Positions 23,374 to 32,485 of a stretch of DNA of 64,000 nt are shown here, in pieces. The notes below the pieces were generated by a model, which saw nothing but the letters and a program-made list of their open reading frames with translations, did no database searches and was not told where the DNA came from. Source of the DNA: Autumnicola musiva (GTDB lineage Bacteria > Bacteroidota > Bacteroidia > Flavobacteriales > Flavobacteriaceae); contig NZ_JAVRHK010000008.1 of assembly GCF_031846585.1 (NCBI RefSeq), positions 124,001 through 188,000 of the forward strand. The letters run 5' to 3'. The position numbers were made by a program, and so were the translations under genes. The stretch's first letter is position 1. Each line of letters begins with the position of its first letter.

Positions 23374-24014
23374 TTTTCAAAAGCATATTTTATAATATTC
23401 GCTCCCATTCTTAAAGCTTTGAGGCGAATTTCTTCAGGGTCATTATGAATTTCCTGATTTTCCCAGCCGTCTCCAAGATCACTTTCATAAGTAAACAGTA
23501 AGATCAGGCGGCTATCTTCAAAAAGTCCAAAAGCCTGTGGCCTGTTGTTATCATGCTCATGGATTTTAGGCAATCCGTTGGGGAAATTAAAAGAGCTGCT
23601 GAAAATTGGATGATTGGCAGGCAATTCTTCCAGTTCTTTCTCCGGAAAAACTTTTTTCAGCTCCTTTGGCAGATATTGGTTCATTCCGTAATTATCATCA
23701 ATATGAATAAATCCGCCACTTAGAAGATAATTCCGCAGGTTTTCAGCTTCCTCTTTGCTAAAGAAGACATTTCCGTGTCCCGTCATGTGAACAAATGGGT
23801 ACTGAAAAATATCGGTTGTTCCGGGAGTTACGGTTTCAGGTTTAGTGTTTATTGCAGTGCCTATATTTTCATTGCTATATTTAATAAGATTTGGCAAAGC
23901 CGTTGGGTTGGCGTACCAATCACCACCACCATTATATTTAAGCACCGCAATTTTTTGTGCAATAGCAGCATGAGCCAGTACAAAAATGCCAAGAAACAGA
24001 AGGGCTTTTTTCAT
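23370..24014 (-). CDS. DUF4159-domain exported protein
   Basis: 214 residues with a signal peptide (about 1-19, AHAAIAQK). The mature part has a flavodoxin/GATase-like outline: KIAVLKYNGGGDWYA, PFVHMTGHGNVFF, FIHIDDNYG and LPANHPIF. DUF4159 proteins are conserved in Bacteroidota, often near von Willebrand/MoxR operons, and their function is unknown. It is embedded in an RNA-modification operon here, with a 48-bp gap from rsmE. I see no catalytic residues that decide its role. Confidence 0.85.
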   Translation of the reverse strand: MKKALLFLGIFVLAHAAIAQKIAVLKYNGGGDWYANPTALPNLIKYSNENIGTAINTKPETVTPGTTDIFQYPFVHMTGHGNVFFSKEEAENLRNYLLSGGFIHIDDNYGMNQYLPKELKKVFPEKELEELPANHPIFSSSFNFPNGLPKIHEHDNNRPQAFGLFEDSRLILLFTYESDLGDGWENQEIHNDPEEIRLKALRMGANIIKYAFEN

Positions 24015-24062
24015 TCTAAACTTTATTATGCTTTAAAAATAGATAATTTTAATTGAAGAAAA

Positions 24063-24770
24063 CTACTCCTGGTTTGCCAAAGCAAATGTGTGGCAGGCAG
24101 CTATTGCCGCAGTTTCCGTTCTTAACCTGCTGTTTCCAAGGCTTACCGGCTGAAAATTATTTTCCAGTGCCAGTTTTATTTCTCCGGAAGAAAAATCACC
24201 TTCAGGACCAATAAGCATAACAGAACTGGACTTTGCCTTTGCTTTATTTTTCAACAGAAAACGTTCTTTGTCTTCTTCACAATGGGCAATAAATTTTTCT
24301 TCTTCCGAAGCTGAATTTACAAACTCTGCAAAACTTTTCGGCTCATTAAGTTTGGGCATTCGGTAATGGAGAGATTGCTTCATGGCACTTTGCAACACTC
24401 TTTCAAACCGGTTTAATTTTACTACTTTACGTTCACTGTGGTCACTTATAATGGGCGTAATTTCATGAACGCCGATTTCAGTCGCTTTTTCAAGAAACCA
24501 TTCAAACCTGTCATTCATCTTGGTTGGTGCCACTGCCATGTGTAAAAAGTAGGGAGCGGTTTTTTCCTTAGTTACTTTAAGAATTTTCGCAACCGCTTTA
24601 TTTCCTGCCTGTTTTAATTCTACAGAAAATAATAATCCTTCGCCATTAGTCACTTCCAGAAGGTCACCCTCTTTTTTTCGAAGCACCTTTGCAATATGCC
24701 TGCTTTCATCCTTAGGGAAGATAATTTGTTTGTCATTTTTGGTTATTCCGGGATGATAAAATAACTGCAT
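24063..24770 (-). CDS. rsmE: 16S rRNA (uracil1498-N3)-methyltransferase
   Basis: 235 residues, full RsmE length. There is an N-terminal PUA-like barrel (DESRHIAKVLRKKEGDLLEVTNG) and a SPOUT domain with WFLEKATEIGVHEITPI, RFERVLQSAMKQS and VMLIGPEGDFSSGEI, ending in SLGNSRLRTETAAIAA. These are the diagnostic RsmE motifs. It methylates U1498 in the decoding centre of 16S rRNA. It is separated from tsaD by 3 bp, so the two are co-transcribed. Confidence 0.95.
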   Translation of the reverse strand: MQLFYHPGITKNDKQIIFPKDESRHIAKVLRKKEGDLLEVTNGEGLLFSVELKQAGNKAVAKILKVTKEKTAPYFLHMAVAPTKMNDRFEWFLEKATEIGVHEITPIISDHSERKVVKLNRFERVLQSAMKQSLHYRMPKLNEPKSFAEFVNSASEEEKFIAHCEEDKERFLLKNKAKAKSSSVMLIGPEGDFSSGEIKLALENNFQPVSLGNSRLRTETAAIAACHTFALANQE

Positions 24771-24773
24771 AGG

Positions 24774-25796
24774 TTAAAATTTATACCGCGCCTGTGCGGT
24801 GGTGGAAAAATCTGAAAATTCTTTATTCAGAAATTTATAATGGCCGGCAATAGCGATCATAGCGGCATTATCTGTAGTATATTCAAATTTTGGAATAAAA
24901 CATTTCCAGCCATACTTTTTTTCGGCTTCCTTCAGGGCATTTCTTATTCCGCTGTTGGCCGAAACTCCACCGCCAATAGCCACCTGCTTTATTCCGGTTT
25001 CTTTCACAGCTTTTTTCAGCTTATCCATTAAAATGGCAATTATTGTATATTGAATGGAAGCGCAAATATCCTTCAGGTTTTCTTCAACAAAACCAGGATT
25101 TTCCTTTGTCTGCTTCTGAATAAAATATAAAATAGCTGTTTTGAGTCCGCTAAAACTAAAATCGAGTCCTGCTACTTTTGGCTTTGGAAACGGAAATGCT
25201 TTTGGATTGCCTTCCCGGGCGTATTTGTCAATTAAAGGCCCGCCGGGATAAGGGAGTCCCATAATTTTGGCACTTTTATCAAATGCTTCTCCCACAGCAT
25301 CATCTGTGGTCTGCCCGATTATTTCCATCTTAAAATAATCGGAAACCTTCACAATTTGGGTATGGCCGCCACTAATGGTTAGCGCCAAAAAAGGAAATTC
25401 AGGCTTTTTAAAGCCTTCTTCTTCAATAAAATGAGCGAGGATATGCGCCTGCATATGATTAATTTCAATAAGAGGAATATCCAGTCCCATGGCCAGAGAT
25501 TTTGCGAAAGAAGTTCCCACGAGAAGCGAACCCATAAGGCCGGGCCCACGTGTAAAGGCAATTGCAGATAAGTCTTTTTTGTCGATATTTGCGGCTGCAA
25601 TAGCCTGGTGAATAACAGGAACAATATTTTGCTGGTGGGCCCTGGAAGCCAGTTCCGGCACCACACCTCCATATTGCTGATGTACCTCCTGGGTAGCTAC
25701 AATATTTGAAAGTATTTTGCCGTTACAAAGTACGGCTGCAGCCGTATCATCACAGGAAGATTCAATAGCAAGCATATATATTTTTTGTTGTGTCAT
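24774..25796 (-). CDS. tsaD: tRNA N6-adenosine threonylcarbamoyltransferase
   Basis: 340 residues from the ATG at 25796 (MTQQKIYMLAIESSCDD), which gives the family length. Longer in-frame starts would run into the divergent TamB gene. It has the ASKHA ATP-binding core with LAIESSCDDTAAAV, the metal ligands in INHMQAHILAHF, LTISGGHTQIV, and GGGVSANSGIR. It completes t6A37 synthesis on ANN-decoding tRNAs with TsaB and TsaE, encoded elsewhere. It is the first gene of the six-gene minus-strand operon. Confidence 0.96.
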   Translation of the reverse strand: MTQQKIYMLAIESSCDDTAAAVLCNGKILSNIVATQEVHQQYGGVVPELASRAHQQNIVPVIHQAIAAANIDKKDLSAIAFTRGPGLMGSLLVGTSFAKSLAMGLDIPLIEINHMQAHILAHFIEEEGFKKPEFPFLALTISGGHTQIVKVSDYFKMEIIGQTTDDAVGEAFDKSAKIMGLPYPGGPLIDKYAREGNPKAFPFPKPKVAGLDFSFSGLKTAILYFIQKQTKENPGFVEENLKDICASIQYTIIAILMDKLKKAVKETGIKQVAIGGGVSANSGIRNALKEAEKKYGWKCFIPKFEYTTDNAAMIAIAGHYKFLNKEFSDFSTTAQARYKF

Positions 25797-25825
25797 CAGG
25801 AATGGGAAAAAGGCATAGAAGTTGC

Positions 25826-25843
25826 TAATTTTGTACAAATTTA
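25826..25843. promoter_or_regulatory. Palindromic, face-to-face -7 boxes between tsaD and tamB
   Basis: TAATTTTG (25826-25833, plus) and TAAATTTG (25843-25836, minus) both fit TAnnTTTG and share the centre TTTGTACAAA, a perfect 10-base palindrome. For the minus promoter a TTTG lies 16 bases upstream (25863-25860). The start points would overlap, so the two polymerases may interfere with each other. Confidence 0.5.
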
Positions 25844-25890
25844 AAACATAAAACCGTATCAAAAAATTCTGGAAAATATTAAAAAGAGTA

Positions 25891-28800
25891 ATGATTGCGC
25901 TCCTTTTGTTCTTCATACTCTTGCTGATTGTATTTTCCATTCCCACAGTACAAACTTCAGTTGCCGAAAGACTCACCAATAGCCTTCGAAAAAATAACAA
26001 TATTGATATTAATGTAGACAGCGTTAGCCTTTCCTATTTTGGAGATATTAAAGTGAATGGGGTTTACGTTAAAGACCACCATGAGGACACGCTTCTTTAT
26101 GCCAGGGAGGTTTCAACTTCTATTTTAGGCATCCGAAACCTCATAAATAATAAGCCCGATTTTGGTAATACAATTATTGAAAGCCTTAAGCTTAAGATGA
26201 AACGCTATGAGGGGGAAAGCAGGGACAATTTGAGCCTGCTAATATCTAAACTGAAGAAAAACCCCACCGGTAAACCGCCTTCTCCTTTTGAATTACGGGT
26301 AGGTGATGTGCAAATCCTGAACAGCCATTATAGTTACAGAGATGAAAATCTGGATACCGAAAATGTATTGCTGATGGATAATCTTAATATCTATGCCGAA
26401 AACCTGTTGGTGGACGGAGAGCTTATTACTGTGGATATTACCTCATTAAGGGCCGAAGAGCGCCGGGGGATTACGGTAAGTGATATGAATACGGAATTTA
26501 CTTATACTCCCAACCACATGGAGTTGCAGAACCTGCTTCTTAAAACTCCTGAATCTACTGTCCAGGGAGATCTTAATTTCGATTATACGCGCGAACAGTT
26601 TTCAGATTTTGAAAATAAGGTGCAGCTTAATGCTGCTTTCAGGGAATCAACAATTTCCAGTACAGACCTTCAGGTATTCTTTGACGGCTTCGGAACCGGA
26701 GAACTAATTAATTTTAATACCCAAATGACGGGGACCCTAAACGACTTCTATCTTGAAAATCTTGAGTTGGAAGGTATGGACAGGAGTGCGGTTTATGGCA
26801 ATCTTGAAGTGCAGGGAGCTTTTTCCCAGGAAGCTGAAGATTTTCAGATTTCCGGGAATTTTGAAGAGTTTAATTCCAATTATTATGATCTTGTTAATTT
26901 GCTTCCCGGCCCATTGCAGGGAAACCTGCCGGAAAATATAAGGGATTTTGGAAGTATCAGGATGAGCGGAGAGGCTGTGCTAACCGCTAATTCTCTTGTT
27001 GCCGATATTCTTATAAACACCCAGCTGGGCTTTGCCGATGCAGATTTTGTACTTCGACATTTCGACAATTCCAATGCCGCCACTTATAAAGGCAAACTTA
27101 TTTTTAAAGATTTTAATGTAGGCCGCCTGGTGGATAATGAAAACCTGGGAAAAACCAGCTTTAATCTTGACGTGGATGGGAAAGGCTTTCAGAAGGAAAA
27201 TATAAATGCCCAGCTTCGTGGTGCTATTTCAAAAATTAATTTTAACAATTATACCTATAAAAACATCAGGATAATCGGGAATTTAAGAAATCCCGTATTT
27301 AACGGCAACCTTGTTTCCAATGATCCAAACCTGAAAATGGAATTTAACGGGCTTGTAGATGTTTCAGAAGATATTAACGTATATGATTTTGAGGCAGGGG
27401 TAGGGTATGCCAATTTAAGTGCCCTTAATTTTATTTCCCGGGACAGCACTTCCATCTTTAAAGGGGATGTGATCATGAATATGAAAGGTACGAATATAGA
27501 TAATGCCTTTGGAAATATTCTCCTGCTGAATACCTCCTACAGGAATCAAAATGACCTGTATTATTTTGATGATTTCAGCATTGTTTCTTCATTTGAAGGA
27601 AACGTACGCACCATTGCCATAAATTCTCCCGATGTAATTAGCGGGCAGGTGGAAGGGATCTTTCAGCTTAGGGAAGTGGAATCGCTTTTTCTCAATTCCC
27701 TGGGGAGTATTTATACAAATTATGAGCCCAGGACCATTACCACCAATCAGTATATGGAATTCAATTTCGATATCTACAATAAAATCGTAGAGGTTTTTTA
27801 TCCTGAAATAACACTGGCTCCCAATACCTTTGTGCGCGGAAGGGTGGAATCTGATGAATCTGAATTCAGGGTTGCCTTTAGGTCCCCAAAAATTGAAGCT
27901 TTTGAAAATATGTTTGAAGAGGTTAACCTTCAGGTAGACAACACAAATCCAATTTACAATACTTATTTTGAAGCCGATAGCGTGGCAACAGATCTTTATA
28001 ATTTTTCTGAGTTCAGTTTTATCAATGTTACGCAGCGGGATACCCTGTTCATCCGCTCAGAATTCCAGGGTGGGCAAAATAATGCCGATGTTTTCAACAT
28101 TAATCTGTTTCATACCATAAATGAAGAAAACCAGTCTGTTGTAGGTGTACAGCGATCGGATCTTAAGTTTAAGAACAATGTATGGTACCTGAATGAAGAG
28201 AGCAATAAAAGTAACAAAATTGTTATTGAAGATGATTTTCGCAATATCGTGATAGACTCTTTAGTAATGAGTCATGAAAATGAAGAAATAAGGTTAAGTG
28301 GTGTAATGAGGGATACTACTTATAAAGATTTTAATATGGAATTTGATAATGTAGATCTTGGTAAAATTACCCCCTCATTGGAAAAATTGCAGCTGGCCGG
28401 GAGGGTAAATGGGAAACTCGATCTGGTCCAGGAAAACAACGCCTATTATCCAAACACTTCCCTGAGGATAGATTCCCTTGATATTAATAACAATTTGCTT
28501 GGGAACCTTAATATAGATGTAGAGGGCAATGAGAACCTAACCAATTATGCCATTAATGCACATTTAAAAAATAAAGGTTTTGAATCCCTGAATGCAGTAG
28601 GAAACATTAATGTTAGTGGCGCACAACCCACCATAGATTTAAACCTGGATCTGGAAAAACTGGATATGGCTGCTTTTAGCCCCCTTGGAGGAGAGGCTAT
28701 TAGCAATATTCGCGGGCGGGCAACTGGAACGGCCAAAGTGGCTGGTAATTATAAAAACCCCGAGTTTAGTGGTCAGCTTGTTCTGGAAGATGCGGGATTA

Positions 28801-30294
28801 AGTATTCCTTACCTGGAAGTGGATTACAGGTTTCAGGACGCCGCCGAGGTAAATCTAACCGAACAGCAGTTTAATTTTAATAACATCAGGATTACCGATA
28901 CTGAATTTAATACCAGTGGCAGGCTTAACGGCAATATTTCTCACAGGAATTTTTCAGAATGGTTTCTTAACCTGGATATTACCACCGATCGGTTACTGGT
29001 ATTAAATACCGATGCCGAAGAAGATGCGCTTTATTACGGGACAGCTTTTATTAGCGGAGATGCTTCCATTGAAGGGTCCACAGACCAGCTGGTAATGGAA
29101 GTAAACGCTACGACCGAACGTGGTACCGTTTTTAAAATTCCTTTAAACGATACCGAATCTGTAGGTGATAATTCTTATATCCATTTTTTAAGTCCGGAAG
29201 AAAAGGCAGCAAAAATGGCAGGTCAGGAAATTATAATTCCTGAAGTAAAGGGAATTGAAATGGTATTTGATCTCAATGTGACCAATGAAGCTGAAGTGGA
29301 AGTGGTGGTAGACAAAACCAGTGGGAGCACCTTACGAGGCCGTGGTGCAGGAAACCTTTTACTGGAAATAAACACCAATGGAAAATTTAACATGTGGGGG
29401 GATTTCATTGTATATGAAGGTGTATATAATTTTAAATATGCGGGACTTGTGCAGAAGGTATTCCGGGTAAGATCTGGTGGTAGTATTAACTGGGATGGTA
29501 ACCCTGTACAGGCAGAGCTTGATGTGAGTGCGGTTTATCAGCTGGACGCGAATCCTTCGGTGTTACTGGAAAATCCTTCTGTTAACAGAAAAATTCCGGT
29601 GGAAGTGGTTATCAACCTTCAGGGCCAGATTGTTCAGCCGGATATCGGTTTTGATATTGATTTCCCAAGTGCCAGCTCTGTGGTACGTTCAGAATTGGAA
29701 TACCGTATAGATGACAGGGCAAGCAAAGAGCTGCAGGCACTGTTTCTTGTTACTCAGGGAGCTTTCTACAGTGAATTTGGGTTAAGGCAAAATGCAATAA
29801 CCGGAACTCTGGCAGAACGGGCATCAAGTATAGTGAATGATATTTTTGCAGATGAAGATGGCAAATTTCAGGTAGGGGTTAATTATGTACAGGGCGACCG
29901 TACTCCGGACCAGCAAACTGTAGATCGCTTCGGGCTTACCTTATCTACACAAATTAGTGACAGGGTATTGATAAATGGACAGGTGGGGGTTCCCATAGGA
30001 GGAGTAACAGAATCACTGATTATTGGTAATGTGGAAATTGATTTTCTGCTGAATGAGGATGGATCACTAAGGGCGAAGGTTTTTAATCGGGAGAACAATA
30101 TACAGTTTATTGGAGAGGAAATAGGATTTACTCAGGGGATAGGGCTGGCTTATTCTGTAGATTTTGATACTTTTAAAGAACTAATTCGCAAAATTGCCGA
30201 CAAAGAATTGGCTAAAGCAAAAAAAGAAGAAGAGCAGGAGCAAGCAACAGAAGAATCTTTAGCGCCAGATTATATTACATTTCCGGAAGAATAA
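25891..30294 (+). CDS. TamB-like translocation/assembly module protein (DUF490)
   Basis: 1467 residues. One N-terminal membrane span (about 1-22) is followed by a very long beta-repeat body and a C-terminal TamB domain (about 1130-1430, with GNLLLEINTNGKFNMWGDF and VYEGVYNFKYAG). A Glu-rich tail closes the protein. The family bridges inner and outer membranes as a hydrophobic groove for phospholipid transport or barrel assembly. The ATG at 25891 places the membrane span at residue 1. The frame stays open upstream to 25852 and encodes a basic stretch (NRIKKFWKILKRV) with no ATG/GTG/TTG, so the true N-terminus is uncertain. Confidence 0.92.
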   Translation: MIALLLFFILLLIVFSIPTVQTSVAERLTNSLRKNNNIDINVDSVSLSYFGDIKVNGVYVKDHHEDTLLYAREVSTSILGIRNLINNKPDFGNTIIESLKLKMKRYEGESRDNLSLLISKLKKNPTGKPPSPFELRVGDVQILNSHYSYRDENLDTENVLLMDNLNIYAENLLVDGELITVDITSLRAEERRGITVSDMNTEFTYTPNHMELQNLLLKTPESTVQGDLNFDYTREQFSDFENKVQLNAAFRESTISSTDLQVFFDGFGTGELINFNTQMTGTLNDFYLENLELEGMDRSAVYGNLEVQGAFSQEAEDFQISGNFEEFNSNYYDLVNLLPGPLQGNLPENIRDFGSIRMSGEAVLTANSLVADILINTQLGFADADFVLRHFDNSNAATYKGKLIFKDFNVGRLVDNENLGKTSFNLDVDGKGFQKENINAQLRGAISKINFNNYTYKNIRIIGNLRNPVFNGNLVSNDPNLKMEFNGLVDVSEDINVYDFEAGVGYANLSALNFISRDSTSIFKGDVIMNMKGTNIDNAFGNILLLNTSYRNQNDLYYFDDFSIVSSFEGNVRTIAINSPDVISGQVEGIFQLREVESLFLNSLGSIYTNYEPRTITTNQYMEFNFDIYNKIVEVFYPEITLAPNTFVRGRVESDESEFRVAFRSPKIEAFENMFEEVNLQVDNTNPIYNTYFEADSVATDLYNFSEFSFINVTQRDTLFIRSEFQGGQNNADVFNINLFHTINEENQSVVGVQRSDLKFKNNVWYLNEESNKSNKIVIEDDFRNIVIDSLVMSHENEEIRLSGVMRDTTYKDFNMEFDNVDLGKITPSLEKLQLAGRVNGKLDLVQENNAYYPNTSLRIDSLDINNNLLGNLNIDVEGNENLTNYAINAHLKNKGFESLNAVGNINVSGAQPTIDLNLDLEKLDMAAFSPLGGEAISNIRGRATGTAKVAGNYKNPEFSGQLVLEDAGLSIPYLEVDYRFQDAAEVNLTEQQFNFNNIRITDTEFNTSGRLNGNISHRNFSEWFLNLDITTDRLLVLNTDAEEDALYYGTAFISGDASIEGSTDQLVMEVNATTERGTVFKIPLNDTESVGDNSYIHFLSPEEKAAKMAGQEIIIPEVKGIEMVFDLNVTNEAEVEVVVDKTSGSTLRGRGAGNLLLEINTNGKFNMWGDFIVYEGVYNFKYAGLVQKVFRVRSGGSINWDGNPVQAELDVSAVYQLDANPSVLLENPSVNRKIPVEVVINLQGQIVQPDIGFDIDFPSASSVVRSELEYRIDDRASKELQALFLVTQGAFYSEFGLRQNAITGTLAERASSIVNDIFADEDGKFQVGVNYVQGDRTPDQQTVDRFGLTLSTQISDRVLINGQVGVPIGGVTESLIIGNVEIDFLLNEDGSLRAKVFNRENNIQFIGEEIGFTQGIGLAYSVDFDTFKELIRKIADKELAKAKKEEEQEQATEESLAPDYITFPEE

Positions 30295-30310
30295 AGCAGA
30301 GGCGTTATAA

Positions 30311-30344
30311 AAAAAGGGAGTAAAATAAATTTTACCCCCTTTTT
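30311..30344 (+). terminator. Intrinsic terminator after tamB
   Basis: AAAAAGGGAGTAAAA and TTTTACCCCCTTTTT form a 15-bp stem with one mismatch, a 4-base loop and a T-rich 3' side. It lies 16 bp after the TamB stop, and the A/T flanks also allow termination from the opposite strand. Confidence 0.85.
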
Positions 30345-30416
30345 AGATTAGTACATCTCCCCAAATGTAACTAACCTGTATTATTATTTATTATGGTGCA
30401 TCAGCCTTTTCTGAAT

Positions 30417-30746
30417 TTACTGAAACTGGATTTTTCTGGGACTTAAATTAAAATCCTGCAAGAGAAAATTTGCCCTCTTCCTGGATATACCCATTCGTAA
30501 AAGATGAGTAAGTATACATTCCTTTATACAGGTTTTAACTTCACCTCGTTTAATTAGATGGTTGGAAATGCGCGTGTACACCTGGTCATACTCAGCAATA
30601 ATTTTTGTAGTCACATCAAGTAAAACGTTTTCTTCAAAATAACGGGCCGAAAAGCAATAATCGAAATCGATTTTTGTTGCGCCTTTTAAAGAAGGTTTAG
30701 GACGGCTGGGAACATACAGGAATCCCTTGGTTGGTTTATACTGCAT
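30417..30746 (-). CDS. Small basic protein of unknown function
   Basis: 109 residues that I do not recognise. The N-terminal third is rich in Lys and Pro (KPTKGFLYVPSRPKPSLKG). The middle is probably helical (FEENVLLDVTTKIIAEYDQV) and the C-terminal part basic and helical (LLRMGISRKRANFLLQDF), which might suit nucleic-acid or protein binding. It stands alone, with the tamB terminator downstream and a TAAATTTG -7 box 68 bp upstream, which supports expression. No signal peptide or membrane span is visible. Confidence 0.5.
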   Translation of the reverse strand: MQYKPTKGFLYVPSRPKPSLKGATKIDFDYCFSARYFEENVLLDVTTKIIAEYDQVYTRISNHLIKRGEVKTCIKECILTHLLRMGISRKRANFLLQDFNLSPRKIQFQ

Positions 30747-30813
30747 AATAATTTAGAATGGTTAATGTACCAGTAAAATAAATAAAAATTATCCATAGAA
30801 GATGACGTAAATA

Positions 30814-30821
30814 CAAATTTA
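30814..30821 (-). promoter_or_regulatory. -7 box for the 109-residue protein
   Basis: Minus-strand TAAATTTG matches TAnnTTTG, about 68 bp before the ATG at 30746. No TTTG at a proper -33 distance was found. Confidence 0.35.
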
Positions 30822-31029
30822 ACTAACACTATTCCAAGATGTTATAATTAATAAATTCTTAAACAATTAAAAAAATTGTCTAATTTTTCTTACGATTTTT
30901 TCTCCTAAAAAATGGATTTCATAGTGTTTTCCGCGTTAACAAGGTGAAAGTTGGTATTACTGTAATCGATAAAAAAGATACTTTTATGGAATTTTTTTTA
31001 AAGTTATTTTTTCTAAGGTTTAGGAATAT

Positions 31030-31060
31030 TTTGCCATAAATCTATTTGTATTTAGATTTA
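31030..31060 (+). promoter_or_regulatory. pfkA-mgsA promoter
   Basis: TTTG (31030-31033), a 19-base spacer and TAGATTTA (31053-31060) match the Bacteroidetes consensus except for the last base. Transcription would start about 30 bp before the ATG at 31097. This rules out an earlier in-frame ATG at 31046, which lies inside the promoter. Confidence 0.5.
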
Positions 31061-31096
31061 CACCTAATCTTTTTCAGATACATTAAGGACTATTTT

Positions 31097-32083
31097 ATGA
31101 CTAGTAGGATTAAAAAAATTGGAGTAATAACTTCCGGAGGCGATGCCCCGGGGATGAATGCAGCAATAAGGGCAGTAGTGAGAACATGCGCCTATTATCA
31201 TACCGATTGTGTGGGGTTTTATCGTGGTTTCCAGGGGATTATTGATGGTGATTATATGCCTTTAAATGCCCGTAGTGTTCGTAATATCATCACTTATGGA
31301 GGGACTATGCTACAATCTGCCAGGTCAAAAGAATTTAAAACCAAAGAAGGGAGGGCTAAAGCTGCAGAAAAATTAAAGGAGGCTGAAGTAGACGCATTAA
31401 TCCTGATTGGCGGTGACGGAACCTTCAAAGGTGGACTTGCTTTAAGCGAAGAGCATAATATCCCCTGTATTGGAGTTCCCGGAACCATTGATAATGACAT
31501 TTCTGGTACAAATTATACTATTGGATATGATACCGCACTTAATACAGTAGTGGAGGCTATAGATAAATTAAGAGATACAGCCAGCTCACACAACCGTTTA
31601 TTCTTCGTTGAAGTGATGGGCCGGGATGCTGGTTTTATTGCTTTGAACAGTGGAATTGGTGCAGGGGCTGAAGAAATACTTATTCCTGAAGAAGACTTAG
31701 GACTGGAGCGCTTGCTGAATTCATTGGAAAGAAGTAGAAGATCTGGAAAAACATCAAGTATTGTTGTGGTTTCTGAAGGGGATAAAATTGGGAAAAATGT
31801 TTTTGAATTAGCTGAATATGTAAAAGAAAACCTTCCTTACTATGACGCCAAAGTAACCGTCCTGGGGCATATCCAGAGAGGAGGAAGGCCCACCTGTTTT
31901 GATCGTGTACTGGCCAGCCGTTTATGTGTAAAAGCAGTAGAGCTTCTGAAGGATGGGAAAAGGGATATGATGGTAGGAATCATTAATAATGAAATTCAGG
32001 CTACCGGCATAATGGAAGCTTTACAAACTGAACATAAAGTGAACAAGGATTTATTGAGAATATCAGATATTTTATCTACTTAA
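31097..32083 (+). CDS. pfkA: ATP-dependent 6-phosphofructokinase
   Basis: 328 residues from the ATG at 31097 (MTSRIKKIGVITSGGDAPG), which gives normal PfkA length. It has the nucleotide loop GGDAPGMNA, GGDGTFKGG (the Gly/Asp/Gly pattern typical of ATP rather than PPi users), the catalytic TIDNDI, and substrate-binding VEVMGRDAG and GHIQRGGRP. It phosphorylates fructose-6-phosphate to fructose-1,6-bisphosphate. It is followed after 3 bp by methylglyoxal synthase, with which it forms an operon. Confidence 0.96.
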   Translation: MTSRIKKIGVITSGGDAPGMNAAIRAVVRTCAYYHTDCVGFYRGFQGIIDGDYMPLNARSVRNIITYGGTMLQSARSKEFKTKEGRAKAAEKLKEAEVDALILIGGDGTFKGGLALSEEHNIPCIGVPGTIDNDISGTNYTIGYDTALNTVVEAIDKLRDTASSHNRLFFVEVMGRDAGFIALNSGIGAGAEEILIPEEDLGLERLLNSLERSRRSGKTSSIVVVSEGDKIGKNVFELAEYVKENLPYYDAKVTVLGHIQRGGRPTCFDRVLASRLCVKAVELLKDGKRDMMVGIINNEIQATGIMEALQTEHKVNKDLLRISDILST

Positions 32084-32086
32084 GTC

Positions 32087-32452
32087 ATGAAAACAATCGC
32101 AATAATAGCTCATAATGGTAAAAAAGCAGAAATGGTTCAATTTCTGAATGAGCACAGGGAGACGCTTCAGTCTAAAGAATTAAACCTTATAGCCACAGGA
32201 ACTACCGGCGCTAAAACGGAACTGGCAGGCTTTACGGTGGAAAAATTACTTTCAGGACCCCTGGGCGGAGATGCACAAATTGCTGCCCGAATTGCGGAAG
32301 GCCTTATTGATATGGTAATATTTTTTCGTGATCCTTTAGATAAACATCCACACGAGCCCGATATCTTTATGCTGATGCGCCTGTGTGATGTACACGATGT
32401 CCCTTTGGCCACTAACCCTGCAACAGCAAAATTGCTGATACAGGGTTTATAA
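32087..32452 (+). CDS. mgsA: Methylglyoxal synthase
   Basis: 121 residues, somewhat shorter than the E. coli enzyme (152) because both ends are trimmed. The core is intact: IIAHNGKKAEM, ATGTTGAKTE for phosphate binding, SGPLGGDAQIAARI, the catalytic Asp in IFFRDPLDKHPHEPDI, and LATNPATAKLL. It converts dihydroxyacetone phosphate to methylglyoxal and phosphate, a bypass that relieves phosphosugar build-up. It lies directly behind pfkA, so both ends of upper glycolysis may be co-controlled. It converges with ridA. Confidence 0.93.
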   Translation: MKTIAIIAHNGKKAEMVQFLNEHRETLQSKELNLIATGTTGAKTELAGFTVEKLLSGPLGGDAQIAARIAEGLIDMVIFFRDPLDKHPHEPDIFMLMRLCDVHDVPLATNPATAKLLIQGL

Positions 32453-32485
32453 TCTTTTATAACAGTGAGTAATCATTTCCTGGGC

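Larger units (their letters stand above)
30747..31096. other. 350-bp AT-rich intergenic region
   Basis: It lies between the divergent 109-residue protein and pfkA. It holds the minus-strand box TAAATTTG (30821-30814) and the pfkA promoter near 31030-31060. A weak hairpin ACAATT-A5-AATTGT lies near 30867. No coding frame and no known RNA family is apparent to me. Confidence 0.6.

Noticed and set aside
25797..26000. N-terminal extension of TsaD by 68 residues
   Set aside because: It would overlap the divergent TamB gene and its promoter. The conserved family start is MTQQKIYMLAIESSCDD at 25796.
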